Source: Streptacidiphilus jeojiense | GTDB lineage: Bacteria > Actinomycetota > Actinomycetes > Streptomycetales > Streptomycetaceae | NCBI RefSeq assembly: GCF_000719095.1 | Contig: NZ_JOEH01000013.1 | Location: 124,001-188,000, forward strand | Direction of reading: 5' to 3' | DNA: 64,000 bases | In this document: positions 34,619-42,079 of the stretch, piece by piece | Position numbering within the stretch: position 1 is the stretch's first letter | How the letters are laid out: each line of letters starts with the position of its first letter | Notes under the pieces: generated by a model | What the model was told of the DNA's origin: nothing | Database searches by the model: none | Seen by the model: the letters and a program-made list of their open reading frames with translations, nothing else | Program-made: the position numbers and the translations under genes

Positions 34619-36235
34619 TCAGGGCGCCACCAGGCCCTGCGCCCAGCGCATGTCCGGCTTGCCGGTCGGGGTGCGCTGCACCTCGGGGACCAGGTGCAGC
34701 CTGCGCGGGACCTTGTAGCCGGCCAGATGGGCCCGGCAGTGGTCCTGGAGCTGCTGGAGCGTCAGCTCCTCGGTGCCCGGCCGGGGTTGGACCAGGGCGA
34801 CCACGGTCTCGCCCCAGCGCTCGTCCGCGGCGCCGACCACCACGGTGTCGTACACGGCGGGATGGCCCTTGATCACCGACTCGACCTCCTCCGGGAAGAT
34901 CTTCTCCCCGCCCGAGTTGATGCAGGACGAGCCGCGTCCCAGCAGGGTGATCCGGCCGTCCTCCTCGCGCACCGCCCAGTCGCCGGGGACCGCGTAGCGG
35001 GTCCCGTCGGGCGCGGTGCGGAACACCTCGGCGCTCTTCACCGGGTCGCCGAGGTAGCGGAGCGGGACGTTGCCGCGGCGGGCCAGCCGGCCGACCACCC
35101 CGGCGGGCAGCGGGTTCAGGTCGTCGTCCAGCACCTCGGAGTCGCGGATCGCGGTGGTGGTGACACCGGCCTGGTCGCCGGAGCCGCCCCGGTACTGGCT
35201 GATGCCTCCGGCGCCGCCCTCCGAGGAGCCGATGGCGTCGCTCAGATAGAGGTTGGGGAAGCGGTCCAGGAAGCGCTGCTTCACCGGGGCGGAGAACAGG
35301 GCCGCGCTGCTGACCAGGCCGAACATGGAGCCGAGGTCGTAGCCGGCGTCCGCCGCGTCCAGGGTCTCGATCAGCGGGCGGCCCATCGCGTCGCCGGTGA
35401 TCATGACGAGGTTGATCTTCTCCGACTCGGTCAGCTGCCAGACCCGGGCCGGGTCGAAACGGTCCAGCAGGACCGCCCGGTTGCCGCGGAACAGCTGCTG
35501 CATCAGGCCCCACTGGGTGGCGCCGTGCATCAGCGGGGCGATCGGGAAGAAGGTGAGCTGGTTGTCGTAGGCGGTGGTGACGATCTCCTCCGGCGTCGCC
35601 ATCCGGTGGCCGTTGGTGACGTCGATGCCGCCGCCCAGGGCGAAGAAGACGTCCTCCTGGCGCCAGACCACGCCCTTGGGCAGACCGGTGGTCCCCCCGG
35701 TGAACAGCAGGTAGTGGTCGTCGCCGGAGCGCGGGGCGAAGTCGCGCTCGGGGGAGCCTGAGGCCATCGCCTTCTCGAACGAGACCGTCGGCAGCGCCTC
35801 GGCGCGGCCGTCCCCGTCCCCGTCGTCGATCAGCAGCAGATGGCGCAGGTTCGGCAGACCCGGGAGCACCGCGGCCACCTGGGGCGCGAACCGCTCGTGG
35901 AAGATCATCGCCACCGGCTCGGCCATGGCCAGCAGATAGCTCAGCTCGTCGGCGACGTAGCGGTAGTTGACGTTGACGCAGACGGCCCGGATCTTGCAGA
36001 TCGCGAGCAGCGACTCCACCCACTCGGCCCGGTTCAGCGCATAGACGCCGACCCGGTCGCCGGGGCCGACCCCCGACTCCTGGAGGTGGTGGGCCAGGCG
36101 GTTGGCGCGCTCGTCGAGTTCGGCGAAGGTGCGCCGCTGCACCCCCGGCCCGTCGGCGCGGGCGCAGGTGATCGCCTCGCGCCCGGGGAAGTGGTCAACC
36201 GCTTGCTCGAACAGATCGGCCAGGTTGAATTCCAT
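34619..36235 (-). CDS. steroid-type acyl-CoA ligase, FadD19-like
   Basis: 538 residues from ATG 36235. ANL motifs: LLFTGGTTGLPKGVVWRQED (P-loop), SDAIGSSEGGAGG, YAVPGDWAVREEDG, INSGGEKIFPEEVE and KPDMRWAQG (C-terminal Lys). The variants GGTTGxPKGVxWRxED, GDAMxRPL and GSSExGxGG match M. tuberculosis FadD19 as I recall it, which activates C24 side-chain acids of sterols and is needed for C24-branched phytosterols in Rhodococcus. It is divergent from an EchA19-like gene across a KstR-type box, the same arrangement as fadD19-echA19 in M. tuberculosis. Confidence 0.85.
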   Translation of the reverse strand: MEFNLADLFEQAVDHFPGREAITCARADGPGVQRRTFAELDERANRLAHHLQESGVGPGDRVGVYALNRAEWVESLLAICKIRAVCVNVNYRYVADELSYLLAMAEPVAMIFHERFAPQVAAVLPGLPNLRHLLLIDDGDGDGRAEALPTVSFEKAMASGSPERDFAPRSGDDHYLLFTGGTTGLPKGVVWRQEDVFFALGGGIDVTNGHRMATPEEIVTTAYDNQLTFFPIAPLMHGATQWGLMQQLFRGNRAVLLDRFDPARVWQLTESEKINLVMITGDAMGRPLIETLDAADAGYDLGSMFGLVSSAALFSAPVKQRFLDRFPNLYLSDAIGSSEGGAGGISQYRGGSGDQAGVTTTAIRDSEVLDDDLNPLPAGVVGRLARRGNVPLRYLGDPVKSAEVFRTAPDGTRYAVPGDWAVREEDGRITLLGRGSSCINSGGEKIFPEEVESVIKGHPAVYDTVVVGAADERWGETVVALVQPRPGTEELTLQQLQDHCRAHLAGYKVPRRLHLVPEVQRTPTGKPDMRWAQGLVAP

Positions 36236-36318
36236 GCGCGGAGAGTAGGAGCCGCAGGTGGAGAACTCCAGAGCGGTGACGCCCTTGCCCGTACCTCTTG
36301 CGGCCCCTGGACAAAGAC

Positions 36319-36332
36319 TGCAACCTGTTCTA
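36319..36332. promoter_or_regulatory. KstR-type operator TGCAACCTGTTCTA
   Basis: It matches TnnAACnnGTTnnA in the 146-base divergent region between the FadD19-like and EchA19-like genes, where the equivalent mycobacterial region is KstR-controlled. It is the second such box in the window. Confidence 0.6.
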
Positions 36333-36336
36333 GATC

Positions 36337-36364
36337 TGACGGTGTGTCAAAAGTGATGCATCAC
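36337..36364. promoter_or_regulatory. two further dyads before the EchA19-like gene
   Basis: TGAC-GGTGT-GTCA (36337-36349) has the same layout as the dyad at 30514-30526. GTGATGCATCAC (36353-36364) is a perfect 12-bp palindrome, 17 bases before the start codon. Both could bind regulators; none is identified. Confidence 0.4.
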
Positions 36365-36381
36365 AAGCGGAGGGCACCGGC

Positions 36382-37188
36382 ATGACCGGCACTGAACACC
36401 TCAGCACGGAGCGGCACGGGGCCACCCTGGTGCTCACCCTGAACCGGCCCGAGGCCAAGAACGCGCTCTCGATCCCGATGCTGGTCGGACTGCACGACGC
36501 CTGGCTGGAGGCCGACGCCGACGACGGGATCCGCTCGGTCGTGCTGACCGGCGCGGGGGGCGCGTTCTGCGCGGGCATGGACCTCAAGGCCCTGGCGCGC
36601 GGCGGGTTCGGCGATGACGACGACCCGTACCGGGCCCGCCTCAAGGCCGACCCGGACCTGCACTGGAAGGCGATGCTGCGGCACTACCGCCCGCGCAAGC
36701 CGGTGATCGCCGCCGTCGAGGGCGTCTGCGTGGCCGGCGGGACCGAGATCCTGCAGGCCACCGACATCCGGGTGGCCGCCGAGTCGGCGACCTTCGGCCT
36801 ATTCGAGGTGCGCCGCGGCCTGTTCCCGATCGGCGGTTCCACGGTCCGGCTGCAGCACCAGATCCCACGCACCCATGCGCTGGAGATGCTGCTCACCGGA
36901 CGCCGCTACACCGCGGCCGAGGCCCGTGACATCGGGCTGGTCGGCAGCGTCGTCCCGGACGGCACCGCGCTCAAGCGCGCCCTGGAGCTGGCCGAGGCCG
37001 TCAACGAGGCGGCGCCGCTGGCCGTCGAGGCCGTCAAGCGCTCGGTCTACGAGACCGCGGACCTCGGCGAGGAGGCCGGACTGGCCCGGGAACTGGAGAT
37101 CGGCTGGCCGATCTTCGCCACCGAGGACGCCAAGGAGGGCCCCCGGGCCTTCGCCGAGCACCGCGCCCCCGTCTACCGCCGCCACTGA
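36382..37188 (+). CDS. enoyl-CoA hydratase/crotonase, EchA19-like
   Basis: 268 residues. Crotonase oxyanion-hole segments AFCAGMDLKAL and VEGVCVAGGTEILQATDIRVA are clear, with FGLFEVRRGLFPIGGSTVRL carrying the catalytic-Glu position. The C-terminus DAKEGPRAFAEHRAPVYR matches M. tuberculosis EchA19 as I recall it. The enzyme should hydrate an enoyl-CoA of the sterol side chain. It begins the operon echA-DUF35-DUF35-ltp-ltp. Confidence 0.87.
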   Translation: MTGTEHLSTERHGATLVLTLNRPEAKNALSIPMLVGLHDAWLEADADDGIRSVVLTGAGGAFCAGMDLKALARGGFGDDDDPYRARLKADPDLHWKAMLRHYRPRKPVIAAVEGVCVAGGTEILQATDIRVAAESATFGLFEVRRGLFPIGGSTVRLQHQIPRTHALEMLLTGRRYTAAEARDIGLVGSVVPDGTALKRALELAEAVNEAAPLAVEAVKRSVYETADLGEEAGLARELEIGWPIFATEDAKEGPRAFAEHRAPVYRRH

Positions 37189-37202
37189 GGAGAGGCACCG
37201 CC

Positions 37203-37727
37203 ATGTCCGACGTGCAGAAGTCCGACGTGCAGATATCCGACGTGAAGCAGGCGGACGTGCTCAGCGCTCCGCTGGTCGTCGAGTTCCCCTTCACCCGTTC
37301 CACCGGTCCGGTCATCGGGGCCTTCCTCACCGGGCTGCGCGAACGCGTGGTCCTGGGCATCCGCGGCTCCGACGGCCGGGTGCTGTGCCCGCCCGCCGAG
37401 TACGACCCGGTCACCGCCGAGGAACTGCACCAGCTGGTGGCCCTCGACGGCACCGGCACGGTGACCACCTGGGCCTGGAACCAGCACCCCCGCCCGTACC
37501 AGCCGCTGGACCGTCCCTTCGCCTGGGCGCTGGTGCGGCTGGACGGCGCCGACACCGCGCTGCTGCACGCCCTGGACGCGCCGCCGCCGGACAGCGGCGA
37601 CCCGCGCGCGGTCCGCACCGGGCTGCGGGTGACCGTCCGCTGGGCCGAGCAGCGGACCGGGGCGATCACCGACATCGCCTGCTTCGAGCCGCTTCCCACA
37701 ACGACCGCAGAGGAGGGCCAGGCATGA
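37203..37727 (+). CDS. DUF35 OB-fold protein without zinc ribbon
   Basis: 174 residues. The OB-fold part includes RVLCPPAEYDPVTAEELHQLV, GTVTTWAWNQHPRPYQPLDRP and FAWALVRLDGADTALLHAL. The usual CxxC zinc ribbon is reduced to a lone Cys, in VLCPPAEYD. The first 19 residues repeat a SDVQ motif (SDVQKSDVQISDVKQADVL) from a 15-base repeat. Together with the next gene it may correspond to the two-domain DUF35 protein that partners Ltp aldolases. It is coupled to the next gene by an ATGA overlap. Confidence 0.78.
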   Translation: MSDVQKSDVQISDVKQADVLSAPLVVEFPFTRSTGPVIGAFLTGLRERVVLGIRGSDGRVLCPPAEYDPVTAEELHQLVALDGTGTVTTWAWNQHPRPYQPLDRPFAWALVRLDGADTALLHALDAPPPDSGDPRAVRTGLRVTVRWAEQRTGAITDIACFEPLPTTTAEEGQA

Positions 37728-38260
37728 ACGCGGCAGAGCTGCTCGCCACCGTCCCCGCGCTGGCCGGGGCGGAACCCGTCACCAGGGTCACCATCCCGGC
37801 CAGGCTCGACTACACCTACAGCCCGGGCTCCGCCCAGACCCGCTTCCTGAAGGCGCTCACCGAGCAGCGACTGCTCGGCGAACGCTGCCCCTCCTGCACC
37901 CGCGTCTACATTCCGGCCCGTGGTGTCTGCCCCACCTGCGGCATCGTCACCAACGAGCAGATCGAGCTGCCGCATATCGGCACCGTCACCACCTTCTGCA
38001 TCGTCAACATCGCGGCCAAGGGCCTGGATGTCGAGGTCCCGTACTGCTACGCCTACGTGCTGCTGGACGGCGCGCACGTCGGACTGCACGCCAGGATCGG
38101 CGGTATTCCGCACGACCAGGTGCACGTCGGCCAGCGGGTCGAACCCGTCTGGCGCGAACCCGCGGCCCGCTCGGACCAGCCCAGCCTTGCCGCCATCAGC
38201 CATTTCCGCCCCACCGGCGACCCCGACGCCGACCCCGAGAGCTACCGGAGGTGGATGTAG
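37724..38260 (+). CDS. DUF35 protein with rubredoxin-like zinc ribbon and OB fold
   Basis: 178 residues from ATG 37724 (four-base overlap). The zinc ribbon is GERCPSCTRVYIPARGVCPTCG. The OB fold follows: LPHIGTVTTFCIVNI and VLLDGAHVGLHARIGGI. DUF35 proteins bind thiolase-fold Ltp proteins, and the pair catalyses retro-aldol cleavage of sterol side-chain CoA (Ltp2-ChsH2 type). It lies directly before the two Ltp-like genes, matching the DUF35-ltp4-ltp3 order of M. tuberculosis Rv3521-Rv3523. Confidence 0.86.
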   Translation: MNAAELLATVPALAGAEPVTRVTIPARLDYTYSPGSAQTRFLKALTEQRLLGERCPSCTRVYIPARGVCPTCGIVTNEQIELPHIGTVTTFCIVNIAAKGLDVEVPYCYAYVLLDGAHVGLHARIGGIPHDQVHVGQRVEPVWREPAARSDQPSLAAISHFRPTGDPDADPESYRRWM

Positions 38261-39372
38261 TGACGAGCATTCAGGGCGCTGAGGCCGGTGCTGAGGCCGG
38301 TCAGGGCAGCCGGCGCGACGTGGCCGTCGTCGCCTTCGCCCAGACCGTGCACCGGCGCAGCACCGACCGGCTCTCCGAGGTCGAGCTGGTGCTCCCGGTC
38401 CTCCAGGACGTACTCAAGCAGACGGGACTGACAACCGACCGGATCGGCTTCACCTGCTCCGGCAGCAGCGACTACCTGGCCGGCCGGGCCTTCTCCTTCA
38501 CCATGGCGCTCGACGGGGTGGGCGCCTGGCCGCCGATCTCCGAGTCCCATGTGGAGATGGACGGCGCCTGGGCGCTGTACGAGGCCTGGGTGAAACTGCG
38601 CACCGGGCAGGCCGACACCGCCCTGGTCTACTCCTACGGCAAGTCCTCGCCGGGCAGCGTCCGCGATGTGCTCACCCGTCAGCTCGACCCCTACACCCTG
38701 GCCCCGCTGTGGCCGGACGCCATCGCGCTGGCCGCGCTGCAGACCCAGGCCGCGATCGACGCCGGGCTCACCGACGAGCGGGCGCTGGCCGCCACCGCGG
38801 TCCGCTCGCGGCGCGCCGCCGAGGCCAATCCGCACGCGCAGCTGCGGGGCAGCGCCGACGTCGGGGAACTGCTGGAGCAGCCCTACGAGGTACGGCCGCT
38901 GCGGCGCCACGACTGCCCGCCGGTCAGCGACGGGGCGGTCGCGGTGATCCTGGCGGTCGGCGACACCGCCAGGGCGCTGCATCCGCGTCCGGCCTGGATC
39001 CGCGGCATCGACCACCGGATCGAGGCGCACCAGCCCGGGGTGCGCGACCTCACCGATTCGCCGTCCACCCGGCTCGCCGCCGCGCGGGCCGGGGCCTTCG
39101 ACGCCCCGGTCGACACCGCCGAGCTCCATGCGCCGTTCAGCGTCCAGGAGCTGATCCTGCGCCGGGCGCTGGGCCTGTCCGACGCCACCGAGGTCAATCC
39201 GTCGGGCGGCGCGCTGGCCGCCAACCCGGTGATGGCCGCCGGACTGATCCGGATCGGTGAGGCCGCCGCCCGGATCCACCGCGGCGAGTCCCGCCGGGCC
39301 CTGGCCCACGCCACCTCGGGGCCCTGCCTGCAGCAGAACCTGGTGGCCGTACTGGAGGGGGAGCAGTCATGA
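38260..39372 (+). CDS. thiolase-fold aldolase, Ltp4-like (no thiolase Cys)
   Basis: 370 residues from GTG 38260, with GGAGG eight bases upstream, overlapping the preceding TAG by one base; GTG 38251 is an alternative. It has the SCP2-thiolase fold: VAVVAFAQTVHRRS, FTCSGSSDYLAGRAF and NPSGGALAANPVMAAGLIR. The position normally holding the nucleophilic Cys reads SHVEMDGAWAL (around residue 99), so no thiolysis is expected. This fits the Ltp aldolases that split the sterol side chain. ATGA overlap to the next gene. Confidence 0.85.
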   Translation: MTSIQGAEAGAEAGQGSRRDVAVVAFAQTVHRRSTDRLSEVELVLPVLQDVLKQTGLTTDRIGFTCSGSSDYLAGRAFSFTMALDGVGAWPPISESHVEMDGAWALYEAWVKLRTGQADTALVYSYGKSSPGSVRDVLTRQLDPYTLAPLWPDAIALAALQTQAAIDAGLTDERALAATAVRSRRAAEANPHAQLRGSADVGELLEQPYEVRPLRRHDCPPVSDGAVAVILAVGDTARALHPRPAWIRGIDHRIEAHQPGVRDLTDSPSTRLAAARAGAFDAPVDTAELHAPFSVQELILRRALGLSDATEVNPSGGALAANPVMAAGLIRIGEAAARIHRGESRRALAHATSGPCLQQNLVAVLEGEQS

Positions 39373-40547
39373 GCAGGGCAACCGGTCAGGAGCCCGTCGC
39401 CGTCGTCGGGATCGGCCAGACCAAGCACGTGGCGGCCCGCCAGGACGTGTCCATCGCCGGACTGGTTCGCGAGGCCGCCGTGCGCGCCCTCGAGGACGCC
39501 GAGCTGACCTGGGCGGACATCGACGCCGTGGTCATCGGCAAGGCCCCGGACTTCTTCGAGGGCGTGATGATGCCCGAGCTGTACCTCGCCGACGCGCTGG
39601 GCGCGGTCGGCAAGCCGATGCTGCGGGTGCACACCGCGGGCTCGGTCGGCGGCTCGACCGCGCTGGTGGCCGCGAACCTGGTCGCGGCCAGGGTGCACGG
39701 CACCGTGCTCACGGTGGCGTTCGAGAAGCAGTCCGAGTCCAACGCGATGTGGGGGCTGTCCCTGCCGGTCCCGTTCCAGGCCCCGCTGACCGCGGGCGCC
39801 GGCGGCTTCTTCGCCCCCCATGTCCGCGCCTACATGCGCCGGACCGGGGCCCCGGACCACATCGGCTCGCTGGTCGCCTTCAAGGACCGGCGCAACGCCC
39901 TGAAGAACCCCTACGCCCACCTGCACGAGAAGGACCTGACGCTGGAGAAGGTCCGTGCGGCGCCCATGCTCTGGGACCCGATCCGCTACTCGGAGACCTG
40001 CCCCTCCTCGGACGGCGCCTGCGCCATGGTGCTCACCGGCGTGCAGGGTGCGGCCCGCGCCCCCCGGCGCCCGGCCTGGATGCACGGCGGGGCGATGCGC
40101 AGCGAGCCCACCATCTTCGCCGGCAAGGACTACGTCAGCCCGCAGGCCGGCCGGGACTGCGCCGCGGACACCTACCACCAGGCCGGGGTGGTCGACCCGC
40201 GCCGGCAGATCGACGTGGTGGAGATGTACGTACCGTTCTCCTGGTACGAGCCGATGTGGCTGGAGAACCTGGGCTTCGCCGACCAGGGCGAGGGCTGGAA
40301 ACTGGTCGAGGCGGAGGTCACCGAGATGGACGGCGACCTGCCGGTCAACCCGTCCGGCGGGGTGCTCTCCAGCAACCCGATCGGCGCCTCCGGCATGATC
40401 CGCTTCGCCGAGGCCGCACTCCAGGTGCGCGGCGCGGCCGGCGAGCACCAGATCGACGGCGCCAGGCTGGCGCTCGGTCATGCCTACGGCGGCGGTGCCC
40501 AGTTCTTCTCCATGTGGCTGGTCGGGAGCGAGCGTCCGGACAGCTGA
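39369..40547 (+). CDS. thiolase-fold aldolase, Ltp3-like (no thiolase Cys)
   Basis: 392 residues from ATG 39369. N-terminal VAVVGIGQTKHVAARQDVSI, GKAPDFFEG and the C-terminal NPSGGVLSSNPIGASGMIR and LALGHAYGGGAQFFSMWL identify the thiolase fold of the lipid-transfer-protein group. The nucleophile position reads HTAGSVGGSTAL: the Cys is Ser (S92). Ltp3 and Ltp4 act on C24-branched sterol side chains in Rhodococcus. Paired with the Ltp4-like and DUF35 proteins it should form the aldolase complex. Last gene of the operon. Confidence 0.87.
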   Translation: MSRATGQEPVAVVGIGQTKHVAARQDVSIAGLVREAAVRALEDAELTWADIDAVVIGKAPDFFEGVMMPELYLADALGAVGKPMLRVHTAGSVGGSTALVAANLVAARVHGTVLTVAFEKQSESNAMWGLSLPVPFQAPLTAGAGGFFAPHVRAYMRRTGAPDHIGSLVAFKDRRNALKNPYAHLHEKDLTLEKVRAAPMLWDPIRYSETCPSSDGACAMVLTGVQGAARAPRRPAWMHGGAMRSEPTIFAGKDYVSPQAGRDCAADTYHQAGVVDPRRQIDVVEMYVPFSWYEPMWLENLGFADQGEGWKLVEAEVTEMDGDLPVNPSGGVLSSNPIGASGMIRFAEAALQVRGAAGEHQIDGARLALGHAYGGGAQFFSMWLVGSERPDS

Positions 40548-40670
40548 TCGAATCCCTTGCCGCACGCCGCCGGGAAAGGGACCAATCCGCACGAGTGGAT
40601 CGCGTCAAAGGCCTCCTCCCGGCCCGTCGCCGGAAGTTACAGTGGCATCACGAGACGGGAGGATCACGAC

Positions 40671-40955
40671 GTGGCAAGCGACTCATTCTTTGGTGACAGT
40701 GCGGGTGCGGGCATCCTCACCCAGCGCAGTCCGCTCGATGAGGGATCCGACGGGAAGAAGCCGCAGCTCGACCTGGGCGAGGCCGAGTGGATGTCCGGCA
40801 GCAACGGGGTCGGCGATGTCCAGATCGCTTTTGTGGAGGGCTACATCGCCATGCGGGACGGGCGGAGCCCGGACGGCCCCGCGCTGATCTTCACCCCGGC
40901 CGAGTGGCGGGCCTTCGTCCTGGGCGCACGCGACGGTGAGTTCGACCTGACCTGA
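40671..40955 (+). CDS. DUF397 domain protein
   Basis: 94 residues from GTG 40671 with GGGAGGAT upstream. The DUF397 pattern is plain: LGEAEWMSGSNGVGDVQIAF, VEGYIAMRDGRSPDGPALIF and TPAEWRAFVLGARDGEFDL. In streptomycetes such proteins usually pair with an XRE regulator next door, but here no such gene is adjacent. A strong terminator follows at 40996. Function unknown; possibly a partner of a regulator elsewhere. Confidence 0.88.
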   Translation: MASDSFFGDSAGAGILTQRSPLDEGSDGKKPQLDLGEAEWMSGSNGVGDVQIAFVEGYIAMRDGRSPDGPALIFTPAEWRAFVLGARDGEFDLT

Positions 40956-40995
40956 AGCAGTGACCCTGACATCAGTGACCCCGAGTCAGTGACAG

Positions 40996-41045
40996 GGATG
41001 CGCCGCGCCGACCACCCCCACGGGGCCGACGCGGCGCATCCTTTT
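40996..41045 (+). terminator. intrinsic terminator after the DUF397 gene
   Basis: GGATGCGCCGCG (40996-41007) pairs perfectly with CGCGGCGCATCC (41030-41041) and TTTT follows. It is the best rho-independent terminator in the window. Confidence 0.88.
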
Positions 41046-41421
41046 GGTCCGTGCCTCGCACACCCCCACGCGGCGAAGCGGACGGACCCGTCCACGGAAC
41101 CACCGCCGTCTCGGCATGTGGTCAGGACCCGCGGACGTGCTCGGTGGGAACCGGATCGGCCCGGTACCGCCGAATCACCGGTGGTACCAGGCGAATGCCA
41201 CACGCTGCAGGTCGACACCGTCCCGGTGGACACGTCGTACTGCTCTCCCCATGTCGCCGACCGTAATCGGAACGTGATGGGCTCGTCAACTGCCGCCCGA
41301 GAACACGGGATGAACGGAACGTTGCCCGCCGTCACAGCCTGCAACCCGGGTCCGGAGGGCATCGGTCGGGTGCGGACGGGTGACCGTCGGCACAGGTCCG
41401 GAGGCCACGTACGATATCCCC
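41046..41421. other. gene-free stretch
   Basis: The 376 bases between the terminator and the next start hold no frame with convincing codon use, start and family match. Before it, CAGTGAC repeats occur at 40957-40993. Only the -10 box at 41410 stands out. Confidence 0.5.
41410..41415 (+). promoter_or_regulatory. -10 box TACGAT, probable leaderless promoter
   Basis: TACGAT ends six bases before ATG 41422 and supports that start over an in-frame GTG-type start at 41380. Confidence 0.42.
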
Positions 41422-41916
41422 ATGGCTTTCCTCCGCCGCCGTTCCGGCACACCGGCAGGTCCGGACTTCGACGTTCTCGCGATGGACCCGGGCGACTGGC
41501 CCGGTGACTTCGGGGCGGCCCTGCTCGCCGACCCGGAGGACGGCAGCTGCCAGGGGATCTTCCTCCGCTACGACCTGCTCGGCGGCCGGGGCCCGTCCAT
41601 GCTGATCGGCAATCTGTGCGAGGGCTCGCCGGCCCGGGAGCCCGAGGACGGTGTGCCCTTCGAGGTCCGGCAGCTGTTCGCGGCCATCGGCAACGACGAG
41701 CCGGTCGGCGTGGTCGAGATCGAGGACTTCCCGGTGATGCTCGGGGACGACCTGCTGATCGTGAAGAAGGTCAAGCTCTCGGAGAGCCGCTGCTCCTGCG
41801 TGCAGTTCGGGCGCAGCGACGGCATCCAGGTGACCGTGGCGACCTGGGACCGCCCGATCACCGACGATCTGTACAAGCTGCTCAAGCCACTCCCCGCGGC
41901 GATGTTCCAGGCATGA
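41422..41916 (+). CDS. conserved-looking protein of unknown function
   Basis: 164 residues from ATG 41422. Starts AFLRRRSGTPAGPDFDVLAMD, then a mixed alpha/beta pattern with GIFLRYDLLGGRGPSMLIGN, FAAIGNDEPVGVVEIEDFPV and KVKLSESRCSCVQFGRSDG. It has two close Cys (CSC) but no recognised catalytic motif, signal or membrane helix. Codon use is normal for the window. I do not recognise the family. It stands alone, before the acyl-CoA dehydrogenase-like gene. Confidence 0.7.
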   Translation: MAFLRRRSGTPAGPDFDVLAMDPGDWPGDFGAALLADPEDGSCQGIFLRYDLLGGRGPSMLIGNLCEGSPAREPEDGVPFEVRQLFAAIGNDEPVGVVEIEDFPVMLGDDLLIVKKVKLSESRCSCVQFGRSDGIQVTVATWDRPITDDLYKLLKPLPAAMFQA

Positions 41917-42079
41917 CCGTGCCCCGGCGGCCGATGCTGACCCGGCGCAGGTACCTCGACCTGCTCCGGCTCGCCGGCGCCGTCTGTCGCTGAACCGACC
42001 GTCCCGGCCCCGCCGGTACGTCGCGTTCGTTCCGGAAGTCCAGTAACCGACAGGCAGCACTCGCCGCACGGAGGCCAGC

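Noticed and set aside
41046..41421. Short genes in the gene-free stretch
   Set aside because: Open frames here have no ribosome-binding site, conserved pattern or typical codon bias.
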